A stretch of 64,000 bases of DNA from Rhodocollybia butyracea (GCA_015501585.1 JADNRY010000010.1:372001-436000); one strand, 5' to 3'. Shown: positions 33,410 to 48,268, counted from the stretch's first letter. Notes: a model not told the origin generated them from the sequence alone. Translations and numbers: made by a program.

Positions 33410-36400
33410 ATGGCCTCTCCTGCTCCTGAGGAACGTGAAGCATACGCACAACAAGAAGATGATCCAATGCAAGGCGTCGAAGATGACGAGGAAGGGGAGG
33501 GTGATGATGTTGGACCTGGTCAACCGGACGATAGCTCCGAAGAAGAGGAGGAAGATGCGGAAGAAGAAAGGCGCATAAGGGAGGGATTTATCGTCGATGA
33601 AGATGAGGACGAGGAGGAAGAGGATGACGAAGAAACACGGAAACGTCGCAAACGGCGTAAGAAACATCATAAGCGAAGGCGTATGTTGTTTATTATATTT
33701 TTTCTTTCGAGTAATCCTCATAATGAATATTAGGCGAAGAAGAAGAAGACCTGGAGGAAGATGATCTTGAGCTCTTGGAAGAAAACACGGGTGGAGCCTT
33801 CAAAAAATCTCGGCTGAAGCGTCTTGTCAGACGCGGAGGGTCGGAATCGCCGCCCACAGCATCGTCTTCTAAACGCCGTGCTATCGTACAGTCAGACGAC
33901 GAGGACTTGGATGAACCGTTGCCCAGAATTCAGGATATTCAGCAGATCTGGGATGACCAACGAGATGAGGAAGATGACGATGCAGACGGGGATATTGATG
34001 ACTTCATTGAATATGACGACGATGAAGAGGGTGGTATACCAATGGACGAACAGGCGCGTGAAGAACGGCGGAAAGAACGAAGGCGACAGCAGCTTGAACT
34101 TCGACGCAAGGCTCGTGGTGCGCATCCCGAGCTGGCAGGTATTGACGCAAAGTTGGTTTTTCTTTTCTTTCCCTTAACTATTGCTCACCGTGACTGGTAG
34201 TGCTTGGGCCGAAATTCACGATGTCTTTGGAGATGGACATGAGTATGATTGGGCTCTGGTTATAGATGAAGACGGAGACTTCGAACAGGAGCACACGAAA
34301 GACATGAAGCTTCAAAACGTACGACCCTGTTAGTTTTTGTTGTCTTGACATTCTCACAAATGGAACCCTAGGTCTTTGAACCATCTGAAATTCGCGAGCA
34401 CTTACTGACTGAAGACGACCATCTCATCCGAGCTCGGGACTCGCCAGAACGTATGCAGCTGACAACTTCTTCACTCTCCAACTCCGCCAGTCTATCTTTG
34501 CATCAAAATATAACTGCCGAGGATATCAACAAGGATGGTGCTCGATGGGTCACTCTCCGTCTATCGCAAGAAAAACAAAAGGAATATTTCGGAACTGAAG
34601 GAGCATACCAACATCTACAAGGGGAACTGGTTATGGCCGTCACATTTTCTCTTCGTTCCATGTTTGTCGACGAATACGAGGTTCCTTTCATCTGGACACA
34701 CAGGCGCGATTATATATCACATTTCGATGTCAACGACCCAAGTTCCCCTCGCCATGAAATTCTTTCCCTTCCAGAATTATGGCGCATTTATTATCTTGGT
34801 CAAAAGTACCGGTCGCTCGTTGAACGGAGAAACGCATTATCAGCCTCTTATAGCCGCCTCGGAGTCACTGACATGTATTATACGGACGAGATCTTCCCAG
34901 CAATCGACAGTATCGAAGTTGTCGCGGATACAACAGAATGGTTATTGATGAAGTACAAGGACAGGAAGCAGAATGAGGCTGCCTTCCGTTTCCACGATGA
35001 TGAAGTTGAAGTGGAAAAGAAACACAAAATGCCAAGCCGGATCTCTGCGTACGAACTTGCGAAGAAGAGTATCGTTTCACGGCTTGCTGAGGTACAGTTT
35101 GTGGCTTGTTATTCTTCTCCTACTGATCTCTATCATCTAGGGTTTTGGAATCGCTTCTCACGAAGTCGTGCTCAACTTTCTCAACGAAACACGTCTGCAC
35201 TATGTTGACAATCAAAACCTTGACCCCTTGATCTATGCAGAACAGTTCGCAGATCCTGATCCTGCAAAAGCTCTGGAACCTGAAGAGCTCCTTCGACGCG
35301 CGCGCATGATCGTTGCTACTGAGTTGGGAAAAGATCCTTTACTTCGTGATAATATGCGGCAACTTTTTAGGAAGCATGCCCTGGTTTCCGTTCATCCAAC
35401 CGAACGAGGAATCGCTAAAATTGATGAACAGCATGTCTACTACGTTGGTGCCGTTCCTACCATACCCTCTTTCCAAGGCTGACTTGATGCCATTTCAGAG
35501 CTTCAAATATCTCAATAATAAAGAGCTTGACAAGCTGCTCGAATCTTCTCAGTTTCTCTACATTCTCAAAGCGGAACATGAACTCCTGGTCACAGTTTCT
35601 ATAACTCTCCCGCTAGAGATCAAATCCAATTTTGAACGAAGGTTGATCGATGCTTTCTCGTCGGATTCACTTCGTGATTCTGTGAAGGCTTGGAACGAAG
35701 AACGTTCGCGGATCGTTCAGGAAGTGTTGGAGCAACATTTGATACCAGCAGGCGTCAAATGGACGAGGGAGTTTATTCGAGAAGAAGAGGAAGACTGGAT
35801 TGCTAATCGGTGTGGCGAAGAATTACGCAAGGTAATTACTCTTCTGCGACGTTATCCTACAAGACTAATGTCTGTAATGGAAGCGCATCGACGTCGCACC
35901 CTATTCCACCCGACATATGAAATTAGGTGCTATACCCTCTGTGATCGCTGTCTCTTGGGGCAAGGGTGACCCTCAGAAAGATGCAATCTCAGTAGTTTTC
36001 ATGGATGAACTTGGCCGATATCGCGAGTGGATCAAAATCGACAACTTGGTTGATACAGAAACTCGAGATGAGTTCATCGACATGATTCACCGACGTAAAC
36101 CAGATGTCATCGTCGTCGGAGGGTTTACTATGGCTACCGCCAAGCTATCGAAACGTGTCAAGGAGATTGTTACAGGCCGTTCGGATGCCGAAGCAAGTGG
36201 CTCGTTCACCGAGCCTACGTTCGATATTCCTGTGATATATGTTCCAGATGGGCTGGCCCGTCTCTTCATGAATAGCATCCGGTCTAAAAACGAGTTTACC
36301 GCGCTTCCGGCGAATGCGAGGTATTGTGTTGGTCTCGCTCGATATGTCCAGAGTCCTTTGAACGAGTACGCTGCTGTTGGGTCCGATATCGCAGCTATAT

Positions 36401-38623
36401 CGTTTGATGAAGAGGATCAACACCTGGTGGGGAAAATCTTGCTTTTTATGTGTATATTTCTTGATCTTTTTTTTTCCTCAAAGCTCCCTCCTGACAAGCT
36501 TCTAGTTGTCTTGGAGCACACCATTGTCGACATTGTGAACAAGGTAGGGGTTGACATCAACCGATGTGTGACGGATGGCTATTACCGGCACCTTCTTCCC
36601 TTCGTTTGCGGATTTGGCCCTAGGAAGGCACGAGAATTGGTTGCAAAAATTGATGGACTTGTGAGCGTCCATTCTCAGGTATCATACTCTGCTCTAACTG
36701 GTGGAATCAGGGTGGGAGTCTGGTCAACAGGAACCAGTTCATCAAGAGTGGCATCCTGACTACCAAGATATTCTTGAATGCAGCTGGATTCCTTCGTATT
36801 ATTCAAGAAGTGGATGATCTCAAGGCCAAGCATCGTATGGATGACGAGCATGCACCGGATCCTTTAGATGACACTCGTATTCATCCGGAAGATTACGAGC
36901 TTGCTCGGAAAATGGCGACCGATGCTTTGGAATTGGATGAAGAAGATATTCATGACGAACACCCCTCGCATGTTATCGGACTAATCATGCAGGATTCTGA
37001 TTCCGAGAGAAAGCTTTCCGAACTTAGCTTGGACGAATTCGCAGTCAGCTTGTACAACGCAAACCAGGAAATGAAGCGCCATACTCTCAACGTCATTCGA
37101 GACGAATTACTTCAACCATTCGCAGAGCAAAGATCGTCTTTCCCTCCTATCACTAGCTGGCAAGTCTTGACCATGTTGACAGGAGAGACTCAGAAAACGC
37201 TTAGTGTTGGCCTCATCGTTTCGGTCCTGGTTTTCCGTACCCGACCTGATAAAGCGGATGTCCGACTTGACTCTGGGATGGAGGGCATCATTAATTCATC
37301 GTACCTTGTTGACGACTTGACGAAGGGCAAAACTATCCAGGGTGTCATTTTCGGAGTCACACTTGACCACGATGCCGATCTTTTCCAAGTAGATTTATCT
37401 TCCCGTCCCAGTGATTTTGCCGAAGGCGACACAGATTTTCGACAAAAGACGAAAGATCCTGACTGGGACCATGCGCAGGAGGATAGGGATAAGGATATTT
37501 TAGCTCGAAAAAAGAGGGCCGAGGTGACGAAGACACGTCGCATCATCAAACATCCCCACTTCCACAATTTTAACACCGCTCAAGCAGAAAATTATCTGGA
37601 CAGTCAGCAGCGTGGTGACGTTGTTATACGACCGTCTTCCAAGGGTGTGGATCATCTGGCTGTGACTTGGAAGGTGGATGATAAACTATATCAACACATC
37701 GGTGAGCGAATTGCGCATATCCTGATCATACTAAACAGACTAATCATGCTGTAGATATCGTCGAGAAGAACTATGACCCCACTGGCCAGGGCTCCAACAG
37801 CGAATTCTATGTGGATGTCAATCATACCTACACTGATCTCGATGAATTAATCGTCCATCATGTAAAGGCTATGGTTAAGCTTGTTGAACAGCTAATGGCC
37901 CATGAACGTTTCAAGCCTGGATCTGAAGACGAGCTGCGTAAGTCAATTGGTGAATAATACCCTGTCTTTGTACTGAGTGATATACAGACCTCTTCCTCAA
38001 AAACCAACTTCTAGCCAATCCGGCCAAAAGTATGTACGGTTTCACTCTCAATCGAAAAAGACCAGGACACTTCAACTTGTGTTTCTTGGCGAACAAGGAT
38101 TCTACCGTTCAGACATGGGTACGCCGTCTTCCGTCGTTATACTAAACAGTGCTAAAGTATTGGTCGGTAGCCCGTCCGAGTCACTCCTGAAGCATACTAT
38201 CTCTTCGAAGCTGCTGCGACGGGAGTACCAGAACTATGTGACGCTTTCAAAGTTCGGTAAGAATCTTTGCTTCGCAACCTCCCGGATTATCCTTACCTAT
38301 GACTCAGACATCTGCATGAATCACAAAACGCTACTTCGGCGGGGGGAGGAAAGACGCCGTATGGTGCCGGACGTACGCCTGCGCGAGGAGGATACACCCC
38401 AGGAAGAACCTCTGTACGACCTACACGGACACCTAATCCATACGGCGGATCTACACCAGGTCCCAACTACGGTACAGCACCTACCAATTTTGGTGCACCT
38501 CCATCCCAACCTCCTTATGCTGGATACCAAACCCCTCGTGGCTACCCTCCGCCGCCTGGAGGAATGAATCCTGCGAGACATGCCATGATCCAAAATGCTT
38601 CTAATAATCGAGGTTTCAGGTAG
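33410..38623 (+). CDS. SPT6: Transcription elongation factor and histone chaperone Spt6
   Basis: Binds elongating RNA polymerase II and nucleosomes. The start at 33410 gives a very acidic N-terminus (runs of Glu/Asp to about 34,100), then the helix-turn-helix region (YISHFDVNDPSSPRHEILSL, FRFHDDEVEVEKKHK). The YqgF domain is near 35,930-36,300 (IAVSWGKGDPQKDAISVVFM, RKPDVIVVGGF). HhH/death-like domains follow (LLPFVCGFGPRKARELVAKI, FLNAAGFLRI), then S1 (VSVLVFRTRPDKADVRLDSG) and tandem SH2 (HPHFHNFNTAQAENYL, with DVVIRPSSKG carrying the phospho-binding Arg). The C-terminus is Gly/Pro/Arg-rich (YAGYQTPRGYPPPPGG), ending NNRGFR, stop 38621-38623. Short introns throughout. Confidence 0.95.
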
Positions 38624-38824
38624 TAGTTATCTATACATCGTTATTGTCATTATCCTTTTTATTCCGCTTTGTACCCACTCTGTATTTCTACATCATCTAC
38701 GTTTTCTACATCTACGTTTGTAAACAAAAAGTGCGTGTTCAACTTGTTGCGGCATTGCTCGTGATGACGTTATTTCACGCTCCGCGTGCATATTCCGATT
38801 CGCAACTTGAACTTCACGCACACC

Positions 38825-39618
38825 ATGAGTTCTATTGAAATGGAAGACCTCTCTGTCAAGAAGAAGAACGAAAATAAAGAAAATCTTAAGACTCTGGACT
38901 TACACGAAGCGGAAATGGACGACGCTGCATCGACATGGACAATTGTCGCAGCTTTGCTGTTCGTTAACCACCTTATATATATTTTTTGGTAGTTTTGGAT
39001 TTATCTGACTCTCTAGACTCGTTCTATTTGCTGCGATACTCACGCTATCGCCACAATTCCTGCTGTTCTTGTCAACCGACACACCTTCGACAATGACTTC
39101 TCTCGAACGCTTCCTTTCTGTGCATTTTGGCATTTGGCTGTTTACAATCGCTGTTGCATTGGTTCTCAATGTGCGTCTCTGCCTCCTTGTCATCGAAGGA
39201 AAGTAAAGAGATTGTTCCAGATTCCTTCCTCTTCTCCATTACCGTTGGGGTTCAATCAGCCTGGCCATCCTCTCCTCAAGCCTTTCACCTTTGCTGCGCT
39301 CTTCTCGTCCATTATATCGTACAATACACGTTCTGTCGGTTCTCTTGCCTCTATTCACTGTGTGATAATTGGTGTTGTTGGCCTCTGGGGTCTCTGGGTT
39401 GTAAGACATCTTCCTTTAGCAAACAACTTTGAAGCTGATAATGCTCAAAGATAGTATTTGGATCCTCAGGCCGAATTTCCAAGAAGACTGGGCCGACAAG
39501 CATACATCCGCATTCATCTTTGGGAACAAATCCGCATCCTCCAAGCAGAAGAAAGAGTGGTCGAAGAATCAGAAAACTGGTCATGGCTCATGAACGATCA
39601 AGTCTATGCTTTATGTAA
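38825..39618 (+). CDS. Small multi-pass membrane protein of unknown function (apparent frameshift near C-terminus)
   Basis: Four exons: 38825-38958, 39017-39170, 39221-39400 and 39451 onward; two of the introns are exactly 50 nt (39171-39220, 39401-39450). After a charged N-terminus come three or four hydrophobic segments: TIVAALLLVLFAAILTLSPQ, FGIWLFTIAVALVLN, LKPFTFAALFSSIISY and SIHCVIIGVVGLWGLWVIVF. Exon 4 begins IVFGSSGRISKKTG. In the literal frame it then reads PTSIHPHSSLG to a stop at 39616-39618. If one base is restored near 39490-39492 it reads ADKHTSAFIFGNKSASSKQ and stops at 39593. The latter looks like the natural tail of this fungal family, as far as I remember it. Function unknown. 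It could be a recent mutation or a sequence error. Confidence 0.62.
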
Positions 39619-40099
39619 AACCCATGAAATCAGATATGCACCTCATGAAATTGATATAATTACGCCCTACATATTAGATCTCTTCGTAACCGAAGCGTGT
39701 AAGAATCATCGGCCTTCAAAAGTTCGCTCATATCGATTTCACCTCCAGCGTCTACCCGTGAGTGCCTATCGGTCATCTATATCGAACTTATCTCATTCAT
39801 ACGCTAAGATTCTTGCAGTTGCAGTTTTTTTCCATATCCCGCTCGGAGTAATAAGCCATTCGCGCAGAATATACTGGCATTGCAGTCTTCATCCCTGCTT
39901 TTCACTGTCTCTTTATGCTGTCTCTTTATGAAGATTTGTATCACTCGAGCTTTCATGATTACTACCCATAGTGCCACTGCAAGTACCCTTGAAAGCACAT
40001 TTTCAAAAAATGATGATTGAAGAATGGTCATAATTCATGCGCTTATGCACATGAGGTTATACTGTTGCGTGTGATTCTAGTGTACAACATGTGAGATAA
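39619..40099. other. Intergenic, convergent 3' ends
   Basis: AT-rich 3' flanks of the membrane-protein gene and of SRP54. A long open frame at 39458-39931 extends through here out of frame with the membrane protein and lacks a recognisable domain. Confidence 0.5.
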
Positions 40100-42221
<2,122 letters not shown>

Positions 42222-42278
42222 GTTGTGGTAGAGATCAAAGAGACAATTTGATTCATCACTTTTACGTTTACTGCCAAC
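42222..42278. promoter_or_regulatory. 57-bp divergent promoter SRP54 / SPT8
   Basis: Only 57 bp lie between the two start codons, with no TATA box. The 5' leaders must be very short, overlap the opposite gene, or reach into it. Confidence 0.55.
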
Positions 42279-44402
42279 ATGGCTCACGCCGACTCTGACG
42301 AGGAACAAGAACCATTTGAGGATGCTGAGGAAGATAACGAAGAAGACGTAGAGGACGAAGAGAATCTGGATGCTGCTGAGGAGGCCACAACGCAGGGTGA
42401 AGATGTGTGTTTTCGCCTCAGCTTTCTAAGGTTCTTGTCCTGATTTTCCGTGTTTCTTTCTTTTCTCAAGGATTCCCCCTCTGAAGACTCTGATGACGGA
42501 TCTGATGACGCTGAAGACGCTGATTCGGAACCAGCAATTGACATTACCGGAGATTTGTTGAACGAAGCGTTCGCCCAAGTAGAAGCCAGTGCTGCTGCTG
42601 CTGAACCTGATAGCCCCAGCAGCAGATCTCCCGAATCTAGTAAAGATGAGCAAAGGAAAAGTTCGTTTTCCCATAATTTCCCAAGAAAACTCGACTTATT
42701 TGTACCGATAAGCTCCTTCTCCTGCTCCGCCTCCGCGTCTTCGCAGCCGAGCCATATCTCCTGCCGGAGTCCGCAGAAAGGCTCTTAGACTAGCCAAAGT
42801 CCCTCGGAATCTTACAGTGGAAGCCGTATGCGCCATTCCTCATCCTGTTCCTACTAATGCACTCGCGGCTTCACACTGTATGACCCATCTCATCACTGGT
42901 TCGGACGATGGCTATATTCGCGATTATGACATTTTTGCGGCTCTAAACTCCAAAATCTTCCTCTCTGCTCCTCAAAGACATCATTCGGGTGTTGTAGAAG
43001 GCCTGATGAAAGCTGGGCAGCACCGATTTTGGTGGGAGAATAAACTTTCCTCGACGTTCTCGGGCATAGCCGAGGATCGCAGTCTAGTACCTGTGTGCAG
43101 TCTGATCATGCATTCTGATGCACTGTGGGCGCTGGCTGGGACTGATATGGGGCCTATAAATCTCTTTACCGTTCGCCATGAGCCTGGACGTTTGTGCCAT
43201 ACGCTTGTGGGTCACCGTGATTTGGTATCTTCGCTGGCCTTGAACCATGATGAAAAGAGCCTCTTCAGTGCAAGTTGGGATGGTGAAGCTATCGTAAGTT
43301 GTTCCATATTCACAGCAATCACATCATCGAGTGTCGTTTCGTTAGCAATGGGATTTGCATACCGGCCAAAAAAGCAGAACATTCATCTCTCATGGAGCTC
43401 AACTGATGTGTATAGCTGTACGACCTGAGAATGCGGTCTATACAGATAATGGTTCTCCTATCATCATCAAATATGAAGATGATGGATCTCTTGGCGACTC
43501 TTCTGCAGTACCCAATGCAACCACTCGTGTCGACTCTGACGCTAAATCCGACGCGTCGTTCGACCCGTTATTCGATGACGAGCCCGAGGACAATAAACAG
43601 CTTGCGAATGGTGCGGCCCCTCAGGCCTCAAGAGCCCCCCCGAAAGGAGCTCCTCCCTTATTGGACCACCAACGTTACAAGACATTTTCCCCCGATATTC
43701 TCATGACCGCTGCCATCGATGGTCAGATCATGCTTTGGGACAAACGTGTCAACACCGTAGGCCAAGGAGTAGGAAGGTTATGGATAAGCGACAAAACACC
43801 TCCGTGGTGTCTTTCCGTGAGTTAGATCTGAAAATGTTGTCTCTATTTTTCAATTTTTTCTCTTAGGCCTGTTGGTCTGCTGATGGGAATCAAATATATG
43901 CTGGGAGAAGAAATGGTACCATAGAGATATACGACGTTCGTCAGACAGGTCGTCCGTCTCTCAGTGGACCAAAACTACTTAAGACACTGCGCAATCCCTC
44001 ACGATCTGGAGTTGTTTCTTGCGTTGTAGGTTTCCCAGACAACAAGCATATTGCCAGGTCCGTTCTTTCTTACACGTCATCTTAAAATATATTTAGTGAT
44101 ACTCTAGTGCCTCTATCGACAATATACGTCTCTGGAATGCGGAGGCTGTAGAGCTTGATGCCTCAACTCGAACCAAGGGCGGTGCCCATTTCAAAGTCAT
44201 TCCTGGTCATCATGGAGGGTTTATTTCTCAAATGTGTAAGTCGTGCCGAACCCAATACACTTCTGGTCTACTTAGCAGTTATTCAGTGGTTGACTCCGGA
44301 TCGAGGTTCCTAGTGAGTGCAAGTAGTAATCGTAGTAATCGCGAGACCCAAGGTGACTCTACTCGAACGGTTTTCGTTCATGACATCCAACATGTTCAAT
44401 GA
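42279..44402 (+). CDS. SPT8: SAGA complex WD40 subunit Spt8
   Basis: WD-repeat subunit of the SAGA coactivator that contacts TBP. The start at 42279 gives an acidic N-terminus (Glu/Asp/Ser-rich to about 42,650), a basic linker (RLRSRAISPAGVRRKALRLA), then propeller blades: HCMTHLITGSDDGYIRDYDI, RHHSGVVEGLMKAGQHRFWW, TLVGHRDLVSSLALNHDEKS, LFSASWDGEA, DGQIMLWDKR, SADGNQIYAGRRNGTIEIYD and DNIRLWNAE. The sequence HHSGVVEG and the very acidic head are typical of Spt8. An insertion between blades (43490-43660) is acidic and Pro-rich. Last exon ends FVHDIQHVQ, stop at 44400-44402. Introns about 50-60 nt, canonical. Confidence 0.9.
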
Positions 44403-44867
44403 CATTTTTTCTCGTGTGATTGTGAACAACCTCGTGTGCTTTAGTTCCCTTCTTTTGGTCCTGTACTTCCGGCTAGAGTACCCTTCCTTCCTAAGGGCAC
44501 AAAGTGTAACATATATTGTGATACTTCTGCGCTGGTTCTGCGATTTATCTTCAAATTGTAGTATATTCTGACATATGACATAGAGTGTTGAATGGAGATC
44601 CACATTCACAGACTCGCGATATATGGTCAATATCATAATGATCATCAGCGGCGCAACAACGCCCTGGTCATGACGGAATGTGTTGTTATGGGTGGAGAAA
44701 GATATGTTTTTTAGAAATAATCGAGCGCCGTTAGTCACCAGGCAGCAAAATATAGCGTGTGACATTGAACCTGTCCTGCGGAGGTTAATTGGATCCTTGA
44801 AAAACCGGGTCCTTGAAATCTACGCGTTGACAATGCACTTGGTGCCCAACTCTCTGGAAAAGGTCGC
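44403..44867. other. Intergenic between SPT8 and methyltransferase
   Basis: No gene or repeat recognised. The right part is the methyltransferase promoter. A 151-codon minus-strand open frame overlaps the SPT8 3' end here, without motifs; not called. Confidence 0.55.
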
Positions 44868-46232
44868 ATGTCTCAACTTGAAGAGGTTACCTATATTGGA
44901 GAAAACGATTCAGACTACTTTCGAAAGCTGCACGACCGCACTTTTAATAGCCTTAATACAACATACTTACTTCCGGCGGACAAGGACGAAGTTAAAGTAG
45001 GCACTTTCTTTTCGCATGGGTAGGGGTACTTGATGTCTTAATTCCAAGAGGTCGGAACTTCACCATCGGATGATGCAATTCGTTTTCCAAGGCAGAAATT
45101 ATGTTGGCCCAGTCAAAGAGGCCTTACAATTTGGTCTACATAGACGAGGTTCGATTGATTTTCTGTGTTTTGCGTGATTTTTTGAAAGTCTTCTGCACCC
45201 CGTACTCAGTTCTCGACCTTGGAACTGGCTGCGGTGAATGGTAAGTCAAGGCATCCGTGCTCGATTTAATCGAGTCTTTATCGGATTACCCGTCTTTATA
45301 GGTCCGTAAGTATGGCGGATGAATTTCAGCGGGCTGAAGTGATTGGAGTAGACCTCGCTCCTCTGCAACCTCGGTAAACCAAGTTTCGTCACAAATCTCA
45401 CTGTCCACTAAAGACTTACATTTTTGAGCACAGGAGTGTTCCCGAAAATTGCACGTAAGTACCACATCCGATAAGTACTCCCCCCCCTCTTCAATGATTT
45501 CTTTGTTTAGTTTTGAGCTCTGTGACCTCGAGTCGGGGGTCCCATATCCAGATGAATACTTTGATTTTATTCATGCCCGTTCAATGCACACTGGGGTAAG
45601 TCTACTTTATTAGTATTTGTTCTGCCTGAATGTTGAGATTATCCAGATCCGTGATTACCGCCGATTTTTAAGAGAAATTGCTCGAGTACTCCGGCCAGGA
45701 GGACTCGTACTTCTTGTAGAACCAGATTTGATTCCAATAATCGATGGAAAACCTGTTAATCGTGCACCAGCTGATTTCGGGGCTAGAGACTGGTCCACCT
45801 TCTGGGAAACTTATCGAAACTGTTTAACAAGACAAGGAATAGACAACACTGTCCCACAACGACTCGCAGAGGTGCTCGGCGAAACCGGTGCATTCGAGAA
45901 TATTATTAAACGCGATGGGAACATACCCGTCGGACATTGGCCCAAAGGTTGGGGATGATAGTGTTTAATTCGGCATAAAGCTTAATTTCTTCTTTTTAGA
46001 TCCACATCTCTTGAGCGTAGGGCAGTTGCAGTGGTTAGACTATGATCTTTTTATTCCTGCCCTCCGCCCTATGTTTCTCTCTCATGGACTGACAGAAAAC
46101 CAGGTTCAGTCCCTAATAACAGGGGCGCAACGCGATTTATATCATCCTGTGGCTGAATTGTCGGCCCATATTAATATAGTTCATGCCTCAAAGCGACCAC
46201 ATGTAGCTTGTGATAAAATACGGAGACCTTAG
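44868..46232 (+). CDS. SAM-dependent methyltransferase (class I, type 11/25)
   Basis: Small-molecule-type methyltransferase of unknown substrate. Exon 1 (44868-44996) gives MSQLEEVTYIGENDSDYFRK. Splicing then yields MMQFVFQGRNYVGPVKEALQ and motif I VLDLGTGCGEW, whose first and last residues are both split by introns. Next are EVIGVDLAPLQP (motif post I, acidic residue binding the ribose), CTFELCDLESGVPYPDEYFD, RSMHTGIRDYRRFLREIARV, LRPGGLVLLVEPDL and a C-terminal cap (DWSTFWETYRNCLTRQG, VGHWPKDPHLLSVGQLQWLD). The architecture resembles LaeA/TAM-like fungal methyltransferases. No biosynthetic cluster surrounds it. Seven or so introns, frame intact. Confidence 0.87.
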
Positions 46233-47017
46233 AGAGACCACAAGGAATAATAGTGAGCTATCAACCGCTTCGGTGTTTTTACGAGTGCCTGCCAGTGGAA
46301 GTTACAATTTCGTATGAAGAGTACGACTGTAGTTTTCCAACCCTCAAGAACAAGGAGGAATTGCGCCGGTGAGACGAAGTTCCCGAAGCGGTCCCTTGCG
46401 CTTATCGAGGATCTTTGGACCACTAAGATGTCACTGGCAAGTTGCTAATGCGAGGGCACCCCCAGGGACCCCACGGTAGACAGTAATTTATTTGAGTTTG
46501 GGAAATGCATAATCTCACTGTATACAGTCTTCTCGTTCTCCCGCGCTATCTTCTATAGAGATCGACCGGGGGAGTAGACTTGGATCGTTGTGATTCGACA
46601 ATGTCCTTACGTGTCGGAGCAAGCATGAAGTTTTCTACTTACGAATGACCAGCTTGATTTGGATCATCGACGATAAATTTTGCACTCTTTAAGCCAGTTT
46701 ATTGCAGATGAAATGATAGCACGACTGCTACCGTGACACCGTTGCATGCGATGGACAAAAAAATCACCTGGGGTTAGATTCAAGATTTTACAAAAATCTA
46801 ATCCACGAGGTACAGAAATGCTCAGTGCAGCCTTCCACTCACCGGTGGTGCTCGCTAAAAACCCCGTCCCCGCCTTTGTCCGATGTTCCTTCCAGGATCG
46901 TCGCTGCCTTTAGACAACCTAATTTCACTTAATACTTGGCGAAAAAAATTGCCCCTTGTTGATTAGTGAGTGAAGCGTTAAGCATTCAGTTTAAATTTTG
47001 CGAATTAATCGCAACAA
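46233..47017. other. Intergenic, about 785 bp
   Basis: No coding sequence with motifs, no repeat and no RNA gene recognised. Holds the methyltransferase 3' end and upstream DNA of the next unit. Confidence 0.55.
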
Positions 47018-47267
47018 ATGTACGGAGAGGTCGGACGCGGCGCTGACTTTCAGGAATTTGATGTAAGCCATATCCGGACCTTTTCAATGTAACTTAACAG
47101 ATCGCCGTTCAAGAGAAAGCTATTAGGGTTCATGTACAGTATCTACTTGGAAGATATACTAGGCTCAGCGTTGGTAATATTCTGCATACTTTGTGCGAGT
47201 AATCCGGTGTTTTTTTTTAGCGAACAAATTCCTTGGATACATGCTGAAACCATATCGCCAGCTTTGA
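47018..47267 (+). CDS. Possible small three-exon gene, about 55 aa, unknown
   Basis: Tentative. Exons 47018-47062, 47101-47173 and 47221-47267 join in phase through two GT-AG introns of 38 and 47 nt to give MYGEVGRGADFQEFD, IAVQEKAIRVHVQYLLGRYT, RLSVANKFLGYMLKPYRQL and a stop. The product is basic and amphipathic and I recognise no family. The first intron is shorter than others in the window. It ends 48 bp before the thymidylate kinase start, so it could instead be that gene's leader region. Confidence 0.33.
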
Positions 47268-47315
47268 CTCTCCATTTTAGGCTTTCTTCGAAACTTATCA
47301 GACCTCTCAAAATCA

Positions 47316-48268
47316 ATGGCTCAGCGCGGGGCATTCGTCGTTATTGAAGGCCTTGACCGTTCTGGAAAGACCACTCAAACAGAAATAATCCGTAAACTTA
47401 TCCAAGAAGCTGGTAAAGAGGTTGTTTGTATCAAGTTTCCTGGTGAGCTTTATCCATTTGCCTTCCGCATTTCTTCTGATTTTTATTCTAACGTTGAAGC
47501 CTTTTGGCTGCTGCCCATACCTTAGATCGTACTACACCTATTGGACAAATGATAGACTCGTATCTTCGCTCACATTCAGACTTGGATGACCATGTTGTGC
47601 ATCTATTGTTTTCTGCAAACCGCTGGGAACTTGCGTGAGTCCTGTGGCTCTCACTTATGCGATGGCAATGCTGATTCAACTTTGGCACCATTTCGACGAC
47701 TTATCTTTGCGCGGCAATCTCTGTATGATTCGAAATCGATTTACTACTGGAAGCTCGGCAATTCTCGGCCATCTGGATAAAGGAAAGATTGTCCTCTGCG
47801 ACAGATATGCTTTCTCTGGAATCGCTTTCTCTGTGGCGAAAAGTCTGCCACTTGAGCCGGAATCGCCGCATCTACAGCCCGTATCTTCCACGAATCTCCC
47901 TGCCATAACTCTTCCTTGGGCTCGCGCGCCAGATGCGTCTCTTCCAGCTCCAGATCTAACCCTTTTTCTCGATATCTCGCCTGAAGCTGCTCGGAACCGA
48001 GGTGGTTACGGTGAAGAGCGATATGAAAAGGCAAGCATACAGAGACGAGTTAGGAAAGTATTCGAGGAGCTTGGTCGAGAAATCAACGGTGATGGAAAAT
48101 GGATCGTAGTTGATGCTGGACAGGATATGTCCACCGTCACAGAAAATATGTGGGGAAATATCCAGCCATTGTTGAATGGTTTCAATTCTCCTATAGGCCG
48201 GCTGTGGAAATGTCAGTCTCATCCCCTATCTGGTTTGTTCTGGTCATGCTCATTCAAGATATGTAGAG
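47316..48268 (+). CDS. CDC8: Thymidylate kinase (dTMP kinase)
   Basis: Phosphorylates dTMP to dTDP for DNA synthesis. The start at 47316 gives [20 protein letters not shown], which contains the P-loop. Splicing gives [20 protein letters not shown] (dTMP-binding region) and [11 protein letters not shown]. The DR(Y) motif is in [19 protein letters not shown], and the LID region is [20 protein letters not shown]. The last intron (48212-48266) lies inside the stop codon: exon ... CTG TGG AAA T joins AG, giving a C-terminus PIGRLWK followed by TAG, matching the PLGELWK end of the human enzyme. If that intron is kept, the frame runs on to 48312 with 33 extra residues. Confidence 0.9.

Noticed and set aside
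39458..39931. 157-codon plus-strand open frame
   Set aside because: It overlaps the last exon of the membrane protein in a third frame, has no upstream context for a start, and no recognisable domain.
44868..48268. A secondary-metabolite cluster around the methyltransferase
   Set aside because: Neighbours are Spt8, thymidylate kinase and a PXA protein; no synthase, P450 or transporter is present.
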